DNA of 64,000 nucleotides from Arcticimaribacter sp965277835. GTDB lineage: Bacteria > Bacteroidota > Bacteroidia > Flavobacteriales > Flavobacteriaceae. The stretch spans positions 1,860,001 through 1,924,000 of the forward strand of contig OZ255841.1 of assembly GCA_965277835.1 (NCBI GenBank), read 5' to 3'. Each line of letters begins with the position of its first letter. Position 1 is the stretch's first letter. A model generated the notes under the pieces. That model was not told the DNA's origin, ran no database searches, and saw only the letters and a list, made by a program, of their open reading frames with translations. A program made the translations under genes and the position numbers. Of this stretch, positions 1 to 9,015 are shown piece after piece.

Positions 1-201
1 CCTTGTGTAATGTGTATGGGAGCCCTGTATTGGAGTCAGTTAGATAGAATTGTTTTTGGTGCATCTGACCCTAAAAGAGGGTTTAGAACTAAAGGTGTAC
101 TATCGCACCCTAAAACAAAAATCAAAGGTGGAATTTTAGAAAAAGAAACGTCTCAGATATTGGAGGATTTCTTTAAAAATAAAAGAAAAAAAAGCACTTA
201 A
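1..201 (+). CDS. tadA: TadA-like nucleoside/tRNA adenosine deaminase, C-terminal part
   Basis: The frame is open from base 1, so this is the last 66 residues of a gene that starts outside the window. It begins with PCVMCMGA, the PCxxC half of the zinc site of the cytidine/deoxycytidylate deaminase fold. It continues with YWSQLDRIVFGASDPKRGF, which resembles the region after the zinc site in tRNA adenosine deaminases that make inosine at the wobble position. The catalytic HAE motif would lie upstream and is not visible. A guanine deaminase or generic nucleoside deaminase is the alternative. The stop codon lies inside a terminator hairpin. Confidence 0.8.
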   Translation, partial: PCVMCMGALYWSQLDRIVFGASDPKRGFRTKGVLSHPKTKIKGGILEKETSQILEDFFKNKRKKST

Positions 202-218
202 GAATAAGTGCTTTTTTT
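186..218. terminator. Bidirectional rho-independent terminator
   Basis: Arms AAGCACTT (192-199) and AAGTGCTT (206-213) enclose a 6-base loop, with an A run before and a T run after. The structure can therefore end transcription in both directions. It sits between the convergent deaminase and cold-shock genes and includes the deaminase stop codon. Confidence 0.85.
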
Positions 219-241
219 CTCTAAAAAATTTATAATGTAGT

Positions 242-433
242 TTATATAACCTTGATTTGTCCTGCTACTTTTCCTTTTTTGCTTTCTTCTTCAATATATT
301 CTACTTTATCCCCCTCGTTGAGATTAATCCCATCAAGAGACGTTACGTGGACAAAAATGTCCTCACCTGTTTCATCGTTGACTATGAACCCATAGCCCTT
401 AGAAACATTAAAAAATTTTACTGTACCTATCAT
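242..433 (-). CDS. Cold-shock protein, CspA family
   Basis: This is a 63-residue single cold-shock domain, the usual length for the family. It carries the RNA-binding motifs KGYGFI (residues 12-17) and IFVHV (26-30). Such proteins bind single-stranded RNA and DNA and act as RNA chaperones in the cytoplasm. The gene is monocistronic: it has its own TAnnTTTG promoter box about 20 bases upstream and a shared terminator downstream. Whether it is cold-induced cannot be read from the sequence. Confidence 0.95.
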   Translation of the reverse strand: MIGTVKFFNVSKGYGFIVNDETGEDIFVHVTSLDGINLNEGDKVEYIEEESKKGKVAGQIKVI

Positions 434-453
434 AATAATTATTAAATAATGTA

Positions 454-461
454 CAAAGGTA
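454..461 (-). promoter_or_regulatory. -7 promoter box of the cold-shock gene
   Basis: On the minus strand this reads TACCTTTG, a match to the Bacteroidetes TAnnTTTG -7 element. It predicts a leader of roughly 16 bases before the ATG at 433. A clear TTG at -33 was not found; TTT occurs at the right distance. Confidence 0.6.
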
Positions 462-500
462 CGATATTTGTTTTTATAAAACGAGTATATTTTAAAAAAA

Positions 501-755
501 TTATTGATTTTCAGTACTTTCCTTTTTCTCTTCAGCCATTTTTTTTATGTTTTTAGACGTAAACATATAATTTGAGATGTCTTTGCCCTTCCACCGATGA
601 TATAAAAATACAGGTAAAAAAATAAATGCCCCCCAAAGTACCCCCAAACCGATAACCTTTTCACCATCCGAGTAGTTTACAAATTCTTTGATATAAAAAC
701 CTACTCCTAAAATACTTAAAAGAATTATAAAAAGAAGACGTGATATTAGTTTCAT
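501..755 (-). CDS. Small membrane protein of unknown function
   Basis: This 84-residue protein has two predicted membrane segments (about residues 6-23 and 34-52), then a charged, lysine- and glutamate-rich tail of about 30 residues. I do not recognise the family. It starts 7 bases after the ClC channel gene on the same strand, so it is probably co-transcribed as the last gene of that leftward group. A role linked to the channel is only a guess from position. Confidence 0.65.
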   Translation of the reverse strand: MKLISRLLFIILLSILGVGFYIKEFVNYSDGEKVIGLGVLWGAFIFLPVFLYHRWKGKDISNYMFTSKNIKKMAEEKKESTENQ

Positions 756-762
756 TATTTTT

Positions 763-2577
763 TTAAATAGGTTCGCTAACTCTAATTAATTCCTTTCGGT
801 AGACTGATAGTAATTTAGATTTGGATACAAACCCAAGAAACGTTCCATCTATAAGGACAGGTAAATTCCAAGCGTTCGAATTTTGAAATTTGCGCATAAT
901 AACTTTCATATTATCTTTTTTATAGTGTATAACATCAGGAGGGCTATGCATTAGTGAACGCACAAAAATTGTTTCGTGGAGCGCAGTATCGAACATAAAC
1001 TCTCGAACATCATCTAGTAATATAATGCCTAATAGAGCGTTTTTTTCGTTTAATACAGGGAATAAATTTCGTTTTGATTTTGCAACACCTTCTTTCAGCA
1101 TAGTACCTAAACTCATCGAAGGATTAAGGATGCTAAAGTTTTTTTCAATTAAATTATCTAGCTTCATTAATGTTAGTACTGTATCATCTTTATCGTGCGT
1201 TGGTAGAGCATCTCTTCGGGCAAGATCAGTAGTATAAACAGTGGTGGGAATATAGTATTTGGATATAGCAAAAGAGAGGGAAGCCGTAAGCATTAAAGGG
1301 AGAAAAAGAGTATATCCGCCTGTGAGTTCTGCAATAAGAAATATTGCTGTGAGTGGTGCATGTAATATACCCGAAATCATTCCTGCCATTCCTACTAAAG
1401 TAAAATTACTAACAGTAACAGGAGTTTCTGTAATATTAAATAGGTTAATTATTTTCCCGAAAACATAACCTAAAACACTTCCCATAAACAGTGCAGGTGA
1501 AAAAACACCTCCTTTTCCACCACTCCCGAAGGTAAGGCTAGTAGCAATAACTTTTAAAAACACAAGTCCTAATAGCATAAAAATAATAGCCCAAATATTA
1601 TTAACATTTGTAAGCAAAAAGGAATTGCTAATAACTGCCATATGATCTTCGCGAAGTAAACTATTAGTTGTTTCGAAACCTTCTCCGTATAAAGCAGGGA
1701 CAGTAAGAATTAATAACCCTAAAGATAGGCTTCCAAAAATAACGCGCTGAACGGATTTTAGTTTTACTTCAAAAAACTTTTCTATCCAAAGATAAACTTT
1801 GGTAAAATATACAGACCCTAATCCTCCAACAACTCCCAAAAGCATATAAAGGGTTATATGATCGAGATTAAATGAATTTTTAAATTCAAAAGGGATAACC
1901 ATTGTTGAACCAAAAAAGAAATAGGTTGTTAATAATGAAGAAACTGAGGCAAACAATAAAGGGAGTAAGGATATTAAAGTTAAGTCTAAACTAAAAACCT
2001 CGATAGCAAAAATAATTGCAGCTATGGGGGCTTTGAAAATAGAAGACATGGCTCCGGCTGCAGCACAACCAATTAAAAGATTACGCGTAGCTTGATTCAA
2101 ATGTAATAAACGCGAAAGGTTAGACGCAATACTTGCTCCGCCAGATACTGTGGGTCCTTCTAGCCCTGCTGACCCTCCAAAACCAATTGTTATAGGTGCA
2201 GTAAGTATAGATGAAAACATTTGATAGGCAGGCATAAACCCTTTACGTTTAGAAAGCGCATATAAAACAACAGGAATCCCGTGGTTAACAGGTTTTCTAA
2301 TAATATAAAGAACTACTAAACGAGTGAGAATAACGCCTATAATAGGGAAGATTAAGTAGGGAATAAATCGATAAGAGAAATTAGTATTAGTAATAAAATC
2401 TTTAAAGTAGAACGTTACATTTTTCATTGCTGCAGCTAACAGCCCAGATAAAATACCAACAAGAATGCTTACAAAATGAATGAAATGTTTATTAGGAATA
2501 TGTTTAACTCGCCACACAAGAAATTTTTTAAATGTCAAATTCTTTTGTAAACGCGCTATGACAGGATGTAGCTTCAC
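763..2577 (-). CDS. ClC-family chloride channel/transporter with C-terminal CBS domains
   Basis: This 604-residue inner-membrane protein moves chloride or related anions, either as a channel or in exchange for protons. Visible ClC signatures are NHGIP (98-102, in the place of GSGIP), GSAGLEGP (135-142, with the gating glutamate) and GSGGKGGVFSPALFMG in the second half. The last 150 residues have the pattern of a CBS pair, usually a nucleotide-sensing regulatory module. The start is GTG and overlaps the aspS stop by one base (TAGTG), which suggests translational coupling. The serine of the first selectivity motif is missing, so ion preference should not be assumed. Confidence 0.92.
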   Translation of the reverse strand: MKLHPVIARLQKNLTFKKFLVWRVKHIPNKHFIHFVSILVGILSGLLAAAMKNVTFYFKDFITNTNFSYRFIPYLIFPIIGVILTRLVVLYIIRKPVNHGIPVVLYALSKRKGFMPAYQMFSSILTAPITIGFGGSAGLEGPTVSGGASIASNLSRLLHLNQATRNLLIGCAAAGAMSSIFKAPIAAIIFAIEVFSLDLTLISLLPLLFASVSSLLTTYFFFGSTMVIPFEFKNSFNLDHITLYMLLGVVGGLGSVYFTKVYLWIEKFFEVKLKSVQRVIFGSLSLGLLILTVPALYGEGFETTNSLLREDHMAVISNSFLLTNVNNIWAIIFMLLGLVFLKVIATSLTFGSGGKGGVFSPALFMGSVLGYVFGKIINLFNITETPVTVSNFTLVGMAGMISGILHAPLTAIFLIAELTGGYTLFLPLMLTASLSFAISKYYIPTTVYTTDLARRDALPTHDKDDTVLTLMKLDNLIEKNFSILNPSMSLGTMLKEGVAKSKRNLFPVLNEKNALLGIILLDDVREFMFDTALHETIFVRSLMHSPPDVIHYKKDNMKVIMRKFQNSNAWNLPVLIDGTFLGFVSKSKLLSVYRKELIRVSEPI

Positions 2578-4331
2578 TATCCTTGTGTTTTTAAAACAAT
2601 ATTTAGTTCGTCTAATGAGGTTTTATCAATAGCAGAAGGCGCATTAATCATTAAATCACGACCGCTATTATTTTTAGGAAATGCAATAAAATCTCTAATG
2701 GTTTCTTGACCGTTTAAAAGTGCCACCAATCGGTCTAGCCCCAAAGCAATACCACCGTGAGGGGGAGCACCATATCGAAACGCATTTATAAGAAATCCGA
2801 ATTGAGATTGAGCGTCTTCTTCTGTGAAACCTAAAAGCTCGAACATCTTTTTTTGAACTGTAGCATCATGGATGCGGATAGAACCTCCTCCGATTTCGTT
2901 CCCGTTTAGAACCAAATCGTAAGCATTAGCATTAACTTCTTTTGGGTTTGAATGTAATAAATCTAAATGCTCTGGTTTTGGTGCCGTAAAGGGGTGATGC
3001 ATAGCATGATATTGGTTAGTGCTTTCATCATATTCTAATAATGGAAAATCTACTACCCATAGCGGAGCAAAGGTTTTGGGATCTCGCAGACCTAGTTGTT
3101 CTGCCAATTCCATTCGTAGTGCTGATAATTGTGTTCGTGTTTTTGAGGTATCGCCTGCCATAACCAAAATTAGGTCTCCAGCTTTTGCTTTAGTCGCATT
3201 TGCCCATTCTTTGAGGTCTTCTTGAGCATAGAATTTATCAACAGATGATTTAAAACTGCCATCATCATTGCATTTCACCCAAACCAAACCGTTGGCTCCA
3301 ATTTGAGGTCTTTTAACCCAGTCAATTAAAGCATCAATTTGTTTTCGAGTGTAATTTGCTGAAGACGGGACAGCAATTCCGACAATTAATTCTTGCGCAT
3401 CAAAAACTTGAAATCCTTTGCCTTTTGCCAATGTGTTGAGTTCGGCAAACTCCATTCCAAAACGAATATCGGGTTTATCGCTCCCATACTTTTTTATTGC
3501 CTCCGAATACGTTATACGAGGGAAATCACCAACATCTATTCCTTTAGTTTCTTTTAATAGATACTTTAATAGACCTTCAAATTGATTTAAAATATCTTCT
3601 TGATTTACAAAAGCCATTTCACAATCAATTTGTGTAAATTCAGGTTGCCTGTCTGCACGTAAATCTTCGTCTCTAAAGCATTTAACAATTTGAAAATACT
3701 TGTCCATTCCGCCAACCATTAATAACTGTTTGAAGGTTTGGGGCGATTGCGGGAGTGCGTAGAACTCACCCGAATTCATGCGCGAAGGGACAACAAAGTC
3801 GCGAGCTCCTTCAGGGGTAGATTTAATTAGATATGGGGTTTCGACATCAATAAACCCGTTTGAGGCTAAGTAATTTCGAATAGCTAAAGTTACTTGGGAG
3901 CGAAAAATTAAATTCTCGCGAACAGGTGTTCTTCGTATGTCTAAATAGCGATATTGCATTCGCAATTCCTCGCCGCCATCAGTTTCATTTTCTATTGTAA
4001 AAGGCGGTGTTTCCGATTTATTTAAAATGGTAAGAGAGGATGCTACAATTTCAATTTCTCCTGTTGAAATGTTTGGGTTTTTTGATACACGCTCAATGAC
4101 TGTCCCACTAACTTGAATAACAAATTCGCGACCTAAGTTTTGGGCAACCTCTAATGTTTCCGCATTTGTTCTTTTTTCATCAAAGACAATTTGGGTAATT
4201 CCATACCTGTCGCGTAGATCTACCCAAATTATAAATCCTTTATTTCTTATTTTTTGAACCCAACCCGAAAGAGTTACATCATTACCCACATGGTTAATTG
4301 TGAGTTCACCACAATTATTTGTTCTTAGCAT
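2577..4331 (-). CDS. aspS: Aspartyl-tRNA synthetase
   Basis: This class II aminoacyl-tRNA synthetase charges tRNA-Asp in the cytoplasm. Its 584 residues match the bacterial form. It has an N-terminal OB-fold anticodon-binding domain (about 1-110), the catalytic core with FRDEDLRADRQPEFTQID (motif 2 region), the bacterial insertion domain, and the motif 3 segment GIALGLDRLVALL near the C terminus. It lies 46 bases after the RND pump gene and overlaps the ClC gene by one base, so the three may share a transcript. Only a degenerate -7-like sequence was seen in the 46-base gap. Confidence 0.97.
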   Translation of the reverse strand: MLRTNNCGELTINHVGNDVTLSGWVQKIRNKGFIIWVDLRDRYGITQIVFDEKRTNAETLEVAQNLGREFVIQVSGTVIERVSKNPNISTGEIEIVASSLTILNKSETPPFTIENETDGGEELRMQYRYLDIRRTPVRENLIFRSQVTLAIRNYLASNGFIDVETPYLIKSTPEGARDFVVPSRMNSGEFYALPQSPQTFKQLLMVGGMDKYFQIVKCFRDEDLRADRQPEFTQIDCEMAFVNQEDILNQFEGLLKYLLKETKGIDVGDFPRITYSEAIKKYGSDKPDIRFGMEFAELNTLAKGKGFQVFDAQELIVGIAVPSSANYTRKQIDALIDWVKRPQIGANGLVWVKCNDDGSFKSSVDKFYAQEDLKEWANATKAKAGDLILVMAGDTSKTRTQLSALRMELAEQLGLRDPKTFAPLWVVDFPLLEYDESTNQYHAMHHPFTAPKPEHLDLLHSNPKEVNANAYDLVLNGNEIGGGSIRIHDATVQKKMFELLGFTEEDAQSQFGFLINAFRYGAPPHGGIALGLDRLVALLNGQETIRDFIAFPKNNSGRDLMINAPSAIDKTSLDELNIVLKTQG

Positions 4332-4377
4332 AGCTTAGTATCAAAATTCTTTACAAAGATGCTAAGTTTATTCTTTT

Positions 4378-7300
4378 TTATGAATTTCGAATACGTTTAA
4401 TTGTCAATTTTAATCGATAAATTAAATAAAAACATGCTGGTACTATTATCAAAGTTAAGAACGTAGCAAAGGTTAAACCAAAAATAACCGTCCATGCTAG
4501 AGGTCCCCAAAAGATAACATTATCGCCTCCAATATAAATATCTGGATTCCAATTTGTTATTAGGGAAGCAAAATTAATGTTAAACCCTGTAGCAAGTGGA
4601 ATAAGACCTAAAATAGTAGTAATTGCAGTTAATAACACAGGGCGAAGCCTTGCAGTACCTCCTGCAATAATAGCTTCTTTAGCATCTAAAGCAGGTAACA
4701 TTTCATTTAGAGGTATTTCACTACTTTCTTTTTTACGCGCAATGAGGAGCTGGGTATAGTCTATGAGTACGACACCATTATTCACTACAATTCCAGATAA
4801 CGAAATAATTCCCATCATAGTCATCATAATTACAAAAGGCATTCCAAAAAGACTAATTCCGTAGAGTACTCCAGTAAAACTTAAGAAAATAGATAGCAAT
4901 ATAATTAACGGGTTTGAAATTGAGTTGAACTGTATTACCAATAAGAATAAAATAAGCCCTAGTGCTGAAGCCAATGCGCCCAACAAAAATGACATATTAG
5001 CTTCTTGCTCAGCTATTTCCCCAGTAAAAGCAACTTCTACATCATTAGGTATTTCATTGAAACCGCTAATACTTTCTTTAACATGATCTACAACTTCATT
5101 GGCATTAAAACCCGCAAGTACATCAGAATAAACAGTAACTACACGGCGTAAATTTTTATGCTTTATGGCACTAAAAGAAACAGAGTTTTTCATGTCAATG
5201 ATTGCGCTCATGGGTATTTTTTTTATCTTACCACTAGCTTGGTCTCTAAACACAATATGTTGGTTTAGTAGTGCTCCTTTGTTGTTACGATCACTTTCGT
5301 TGAACCGCACATTGATATCATAATCTTCTCCGTCTTGCTTGTAAATTCCTGCTTTTTCACCAAAAATAGATTGTCGCAATTGCTGTCCAATTTGCCCTCC
5401 AGATATGCCAAGGCTACCTGCCTTTTTACGGTCAATTATAGCTTCTATTCCAGGTTTACTTTTATTGACATCAATTTTAATTTCTTCGACACCAAGGATA
5501 TTTTCATTACCTAAGTACGATTTCATTTTTTCGGCAATTGAAATTAATTCGTTGTAGTCTTTTCCTCTAATTTCGATATTAACAGGATAACCTACTGGTG
5601 GACCAGCAGCCTCTTTTTCAACAGATATTGAAATACCTGCATATCTATTTTGCAATTTAGTTTGAATCTCTTTTCTTAAATTTTCACTAGAAAGTCCTTT
5701 GCGAAATTTAAACTCTGCCATGGTTAAGGTTACTTTGGCTTTGTGAGGCATATCTTGGTCGCCTCCTCTGTCGGTGTTTGGGTTTTGAGCCCCAGCACCC
5801 ACCATTGCAACATTAGATTCAATCATAAAGTTATTGTCTCCCTCCATATATTTATCCTGAGAGATAACTTCTAAAACATCGGTTTCAATTAATTTGGTTG
5901 TTGCATTAGTTTTGTCAATAGCAGTACCTTCGGGATATTCTATATAGACAAAAATTTGCTGAGGTTCATTTTCTGGGAAAAACTCAACTTTGGGCGAAGC
6001 TAATCCAAGTATCACAAAAGAAGAAAACAAAAGCCCTATGGTTGATAACAAGAAAATGTAAGGCTTTGCTCCAGTAAGTGCAAAACGGAGTACTTTGGTA
6101 TATATTTTTTCTAAATTTACAAGAATAACATTTTGGAAATAAGCTGCCCATTTTTTGATGAAAAACTTATATGACCAAACTAAAATAGTTGCTGATAGCA
6201 TTATGGTACCAACACCACGAATAGCACCTTCATTGAAAATAAGAATAAGCCCTAACCCTCCTAAAATAATAGTCATACGCCATAAACTCTTTTGACTTAT
6301 TTCGCGTTCTTCTATGTCCATAAATTTAGAAACTAACATAGAGTTAAAGAAAATAGCCACAACGAGTGAAGACCCTAAAACGATTGATAAGGTTATTGGG
6401 AAGAAAATCATAAACTCTCCTATAAGACCAGGCCAAAAGCCAAGTGGAATAAAGGCAGCAATAGTAGTCGCTGTTGAAATGATTATAGGATAGGCAATTT
6501 CTCCAATACCTTTTTTGGCAGCTTGGACTGCTGTCATCCCTTCTTTTTCCATTAAACGATATGCGTTTTCTACTACAACAATACCGTTGTCAACCAGCAT
6601 TCCTAAGCCCATAATAAGACCAAAAAGAACCATAGTATTGGTTGTTTGCCCTAAAAAGTTTAGAATCATAAAAGATATAAGCATAGACATTGGAATAGCA
6701 AATCCCACGAATAATGCATTTCTAAAGCCTAGGAAAAACATAAGGACAGTAATTACCAAAATAACTCCAAAAACAATATTATTAGCTAAGTCGTTTATAG
6801 TATTCTTGGTTATGTTAGATTGGTCGTTCGAAACTTTAACTTCAATGGTAGAAGGGAAATCATTTGCTATTACGTTATCGACAAGTGTCTTTATTTTTTC
6901 AACAGATTCAATTAGATTTTTTCCACTTCTTTTTTTAACATCAAGAACTAAAGCAGATTTTCTGTCTAAACGCGCATAAGAGTTTTTTTCTTTTTGTTTA
7001 AAAGAAATTGTAGCAATATCACCGAGATATAGAACACCATCTTGTGTTTTAACAACAAAGTTTTCGAGTTCTTCGGGAGACTCAATTTCTCCTAATACAC
7101 GAATATTTCTTCTAAGACCGTCTTGTTCTATATTACCAGCAGAGATAGTACTATTTCCTCTATTAATAGCGCTAAAAACATCATTGAACGAAACTGTCGC
7201 AGCATTCATTTTTATAAGGTCAAGGGAAACTTCTACTTCAAAATCTTGAATACCGCGAATTACTACTTCCTTTATTTCGGGCATGTCCTCAATTTTATCT

Positions 7301-7824
7301 TGCAAAAGCTCTCCGTAATATTTTATTTCTTCGGCAGGCAAATCGCCACTTAAACCAATATTGAGAATTGGAATTTCTTCGGAGAGACTAAATTCAAAAG
7401 CAGTTGGTTCTACTTTTGCATTGTTAAATGTGGGCCAATCTGCACTAGAGGTTACGGCATCAATTTTATCTTGAACTTTTATTTTGGCACTTTCTTTAGA
7501 AATGTTTTCATCGAACTCTACGGTTATGATAGAAAAATTTTCTAGAGAAGTTGACGTAATTTCTACTAGGTTAGGAACCCCTTTTAGTTCTTCTTCTAAA
7601 GGGTCGGTAATTAAGCGTTCTATGTCTTCGGCTGTATTCCCAGGGAACAACGAACTGACAAACACCTCATTCGAATTAATTTCAGGGAAATTCTCCCGCG
7701 GCATACTTATATAAGAAGAAACACCAAGAAAAAAGAACAAAGCTATAAGCACATAAACTATAGTGCTGTGATCAATTGCCCATGATGAAGGTAAAAACTC
7801 TTTTAATTGGGTTGATTTTTTCAT
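4378..7824 (-). CDS. RND efflux transporter, inner-membrane permease
   Basis: This 1148-residue AcrB/MexB-type permease is driven by the proton gradient. It shows two matching halves, each with a periplasmic porter region and a bundle of membrane segments, and the TM4 signature GMLVDNGIVVVENAY. It is about 100 residues longer than typical AcrB; part of the excess is an extra hydrophobic stretch in the middle. It follows the adaptor gene by 12 bases and completes a pump with the adaptor and outer-membrane genes upstream. Substrate cannot be deduced: drug export is likely, but related pumps export lipids or metabolites. Confidence 0.95.
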   Translation of the reverse strand: MKKSTQLKEFLPSSWAIDHSTIVYVLIALFFFLGVSSYISMPRENFPEINSNEVFVSSLFPGNTAEDIERLITDPLEEELKGVPNLVEITSTSLENFSIITVEFDENISKESAKIKVQDKIDAVTSSADWPTFNNAKVEPTAFEFSLSEEIPILNIGLSGDLPAEEIKYYGELLQDKIEDMPEIKEVVIRGIQDFEVEVSLDLIKMNAATVSFNDVFSAINRGNSTISAGNIEQDGLRRNIRVLGEIESPEELENFVVKTQDGVLYLGDIATISFKQKEKNSYARLDRKSALVLDVKKRSGKNLIESVEKIKTLVDNVIANDFPSTIEVKVSNDQSNITKNTINDLANNIVFGVILVITVLMFFLGFRNALFVGFAIPMSMLISFMILNFLGQTTNTMVLFGLIMGLGMLVDNGIVVVENAYRLMEKEGMTAVQAAKKGIGEIAYPIIISTATTIAAFIPLGFWPGLIGEFMIFFPITLSIVLGSSLVVAIFFNSMLVSKFMDIEEREISQKSLWRMTIILGGLGLILIFNEGAIRGVGTIMLSATILVWSYKFFIKKWAAYFQNVILVNLEKIYTKVLRFALTGAKPYIFLLSTIGLLFSSFVILGLASPKVEFFPENEPQQIFVYIEYPEGTAIDKTNATTKLIETDVLEVISQDKYMEGDNNFMIESNVAMVGAGAQNPNTDRGGDQDMPHKAKVTLTMAEFKFRKGLSSENLRKEIQTKLQNRYAGISISVEKEAAGPPVGYPVNIEIRGKDYNELISIAEKMKSYLGNENILGVEEIKIDVNKSKPGIEAIIDRKKAGSLGISGGQIGQQLRQSIFGEKAGIYKQDGEDYDINVRFNESDRNNKGALLNQHIVFRDQASGKIKKIPMSAIIDMKNSVSFSAIKHKNLRRVVTVYSDVLAGFNANEVVDHVKESISGFNEIPNDVEVAFTGEIAEQEANMSFLLGALASALGLILFLLVIQFNSISNPLIILLSIFLSFTGVLYGISLFGMPFVIMMTMMGIISLSGIVVNNGVVLIDYTQLLIARKKESSEIPLNEMLPALDAKEAIIAGGTARLRPVLLTAITTILGLIPLATGFNINFASLITNWNPDIYIGGDNVIFWGPLAWTVIFGLTFATFLTLIIVPACFYLIYRLKLTIKRIRNS

Positions 7825-7836
7825 AGTTAATTCTTT

Positions 7837-9009
7837 TTACGCTTGAATATTTTTTACAATCTGTTGGTCTTTAACCAAACGAATTCCATCTTCAACAATA
7901 CGGTCGCCAACTTGAAGCCCTTCAATAACTTCAACTTTACTGTTAGAAGATTTTCCTAGAGTTACAAACGTTTTGACAACCTTAAAAGTATCTTGAGTAT
8001 CGTTTTCTGGAATAAGGCGATACACATAACTTTCACCGTTTTGATTTTCTAAAATATTTTTGACAGACACAAGAATTGCTGTTGGGTTTTGGTAATCGTT
8101 TACAGCTATTTTAGTCGTCATATTTGGCTTAAGATTTCCCTTTTTATTTTTCATCGTTATTTCTATTCGAAAAGAACGATTGTTAGGATTGATAAAATTG
8201 CCTACTGCACTTACGTGTTCCTCAAAAAGTGTATTTAAAACAGGAATAGATACTGTTGCAGGCGTATTTACTTTAATATTAGGGAGGTGTACTTCTGGGA
8301 TTTCGGCAGTTACTTTCATTACGTGTAGATTTATAATACGTATAATGGGAGTCATACCAGGGCTTACATTACTCCCTTGGTCTGCCATAATGTGATCTAC
8401 AATACCATTAAAAGGTGCTATAATTTTTGTTTTAATAACTTGATCTTTCATTTGAGACACACTCTTTTTTAAGCTCAAGTATTGTGTTTTAGCTTGCAGG
8501 AAATTAATTTCAGAGCCTATTTTCTTATCCCATAAACGCTCTTGTCTTTCGAACGTAGTTTTGGCTAATTCTAATTGGAGTTTAAGTTGCTCTAATTGGT
8601 CTTTTAGTCCGCTATCTGAAATTTCTGCAAGGACAGTTCCTTTTTTTACTTTTTGCCCTTCGGTAACATAAACGTGTTTTAACAGCCCAGCAATTTCTGG
8701 AAATAGAACAATGTTTTTATCGGTTTCGAGTGACCCTTGAAAAGAAACGAAGTGTTGAAAATTTTCTTCCTTGATTTCAACAGAACTTACTAACGAAAAC
8801 TTTTGCTGTTCGCCTTTATCAGTAATTGCCTCGTTCAATAAAACAAGCTCGTCTTGTAATTGATTAATGGTTTTTACATGTTTTGTTTTTTGTAATTGAA
8901 TTTCTTCTAAAGTACCTTGTGAAACAATCTCTGGTATGCTTTTTTGTTCATTAGAAGGTCCACATTGAATAAATGCTAACGTAGTAAGGGTTAAAATGAA
9001 TTTTTTCAT
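7837..9009 (-). CDS. RND efflux periplasmic adaptor (membrane fusion protein)
   Basis: This 390-residue protein connects the RND permease to the TolC-like channel. A lipoprotein-like signal ends at Cys16; glutamine at the -1 position is unusual. Coiled-coil segments (about 30-65 and 130-200) flank a split lipoyl domain that carries GLLKHVYVTEGQKVKKG and FNGIVDHIMADQGSNV. Beta-barrel and membrane-proximal domains follow. The gene sits 6 bases after the tolC-like gene and 12 before the permease, which is the standard tripartite arrangement. Confidence 0.94.
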   Translation of the reverse strand: MKKFILTLTTLAFIQCGPSNEQKSIPEIVSQGTLEEIQLQKTKHVKTINQLQDELVLLNEAITDKGEQQKFSLVSSVEIKEENFQHFVSFQGSLETDKNIVLFPEIAGLLKHVYVTEGQKVKKGTVLAEISDSGLKDQLEQLKLQLELAKTTFERQERLWDKKIGSEINFLQAKTQYLSLKKSVSQMKDQVIKTKIIAPFNGIVDHIMADQGSNVSPGMTPIIRIINLHVMKVTAEIPEVHLPNIKVNTPATVSIPVLNTLFEEHVSAVGNFINPNNRSFRIEITMKNKKGNLKPNMTTKIAVNDYQNPTAILVSVKNILENQNGESYVYRLIPENDTQDTFKVVKTFVTLGKSSNSKVEVIEGLQVGDRIVEDGIRLVKDQQIVKNIQA

Positions 9010-9015
9010 GATATA

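Noticed and set aside
6515..6979. Open frame of 154 codons opposite the RND permease gene
   Set aside because: It is antisense to a clear RND transporter, has no family resemblance and is explained by codon use of the real gene.
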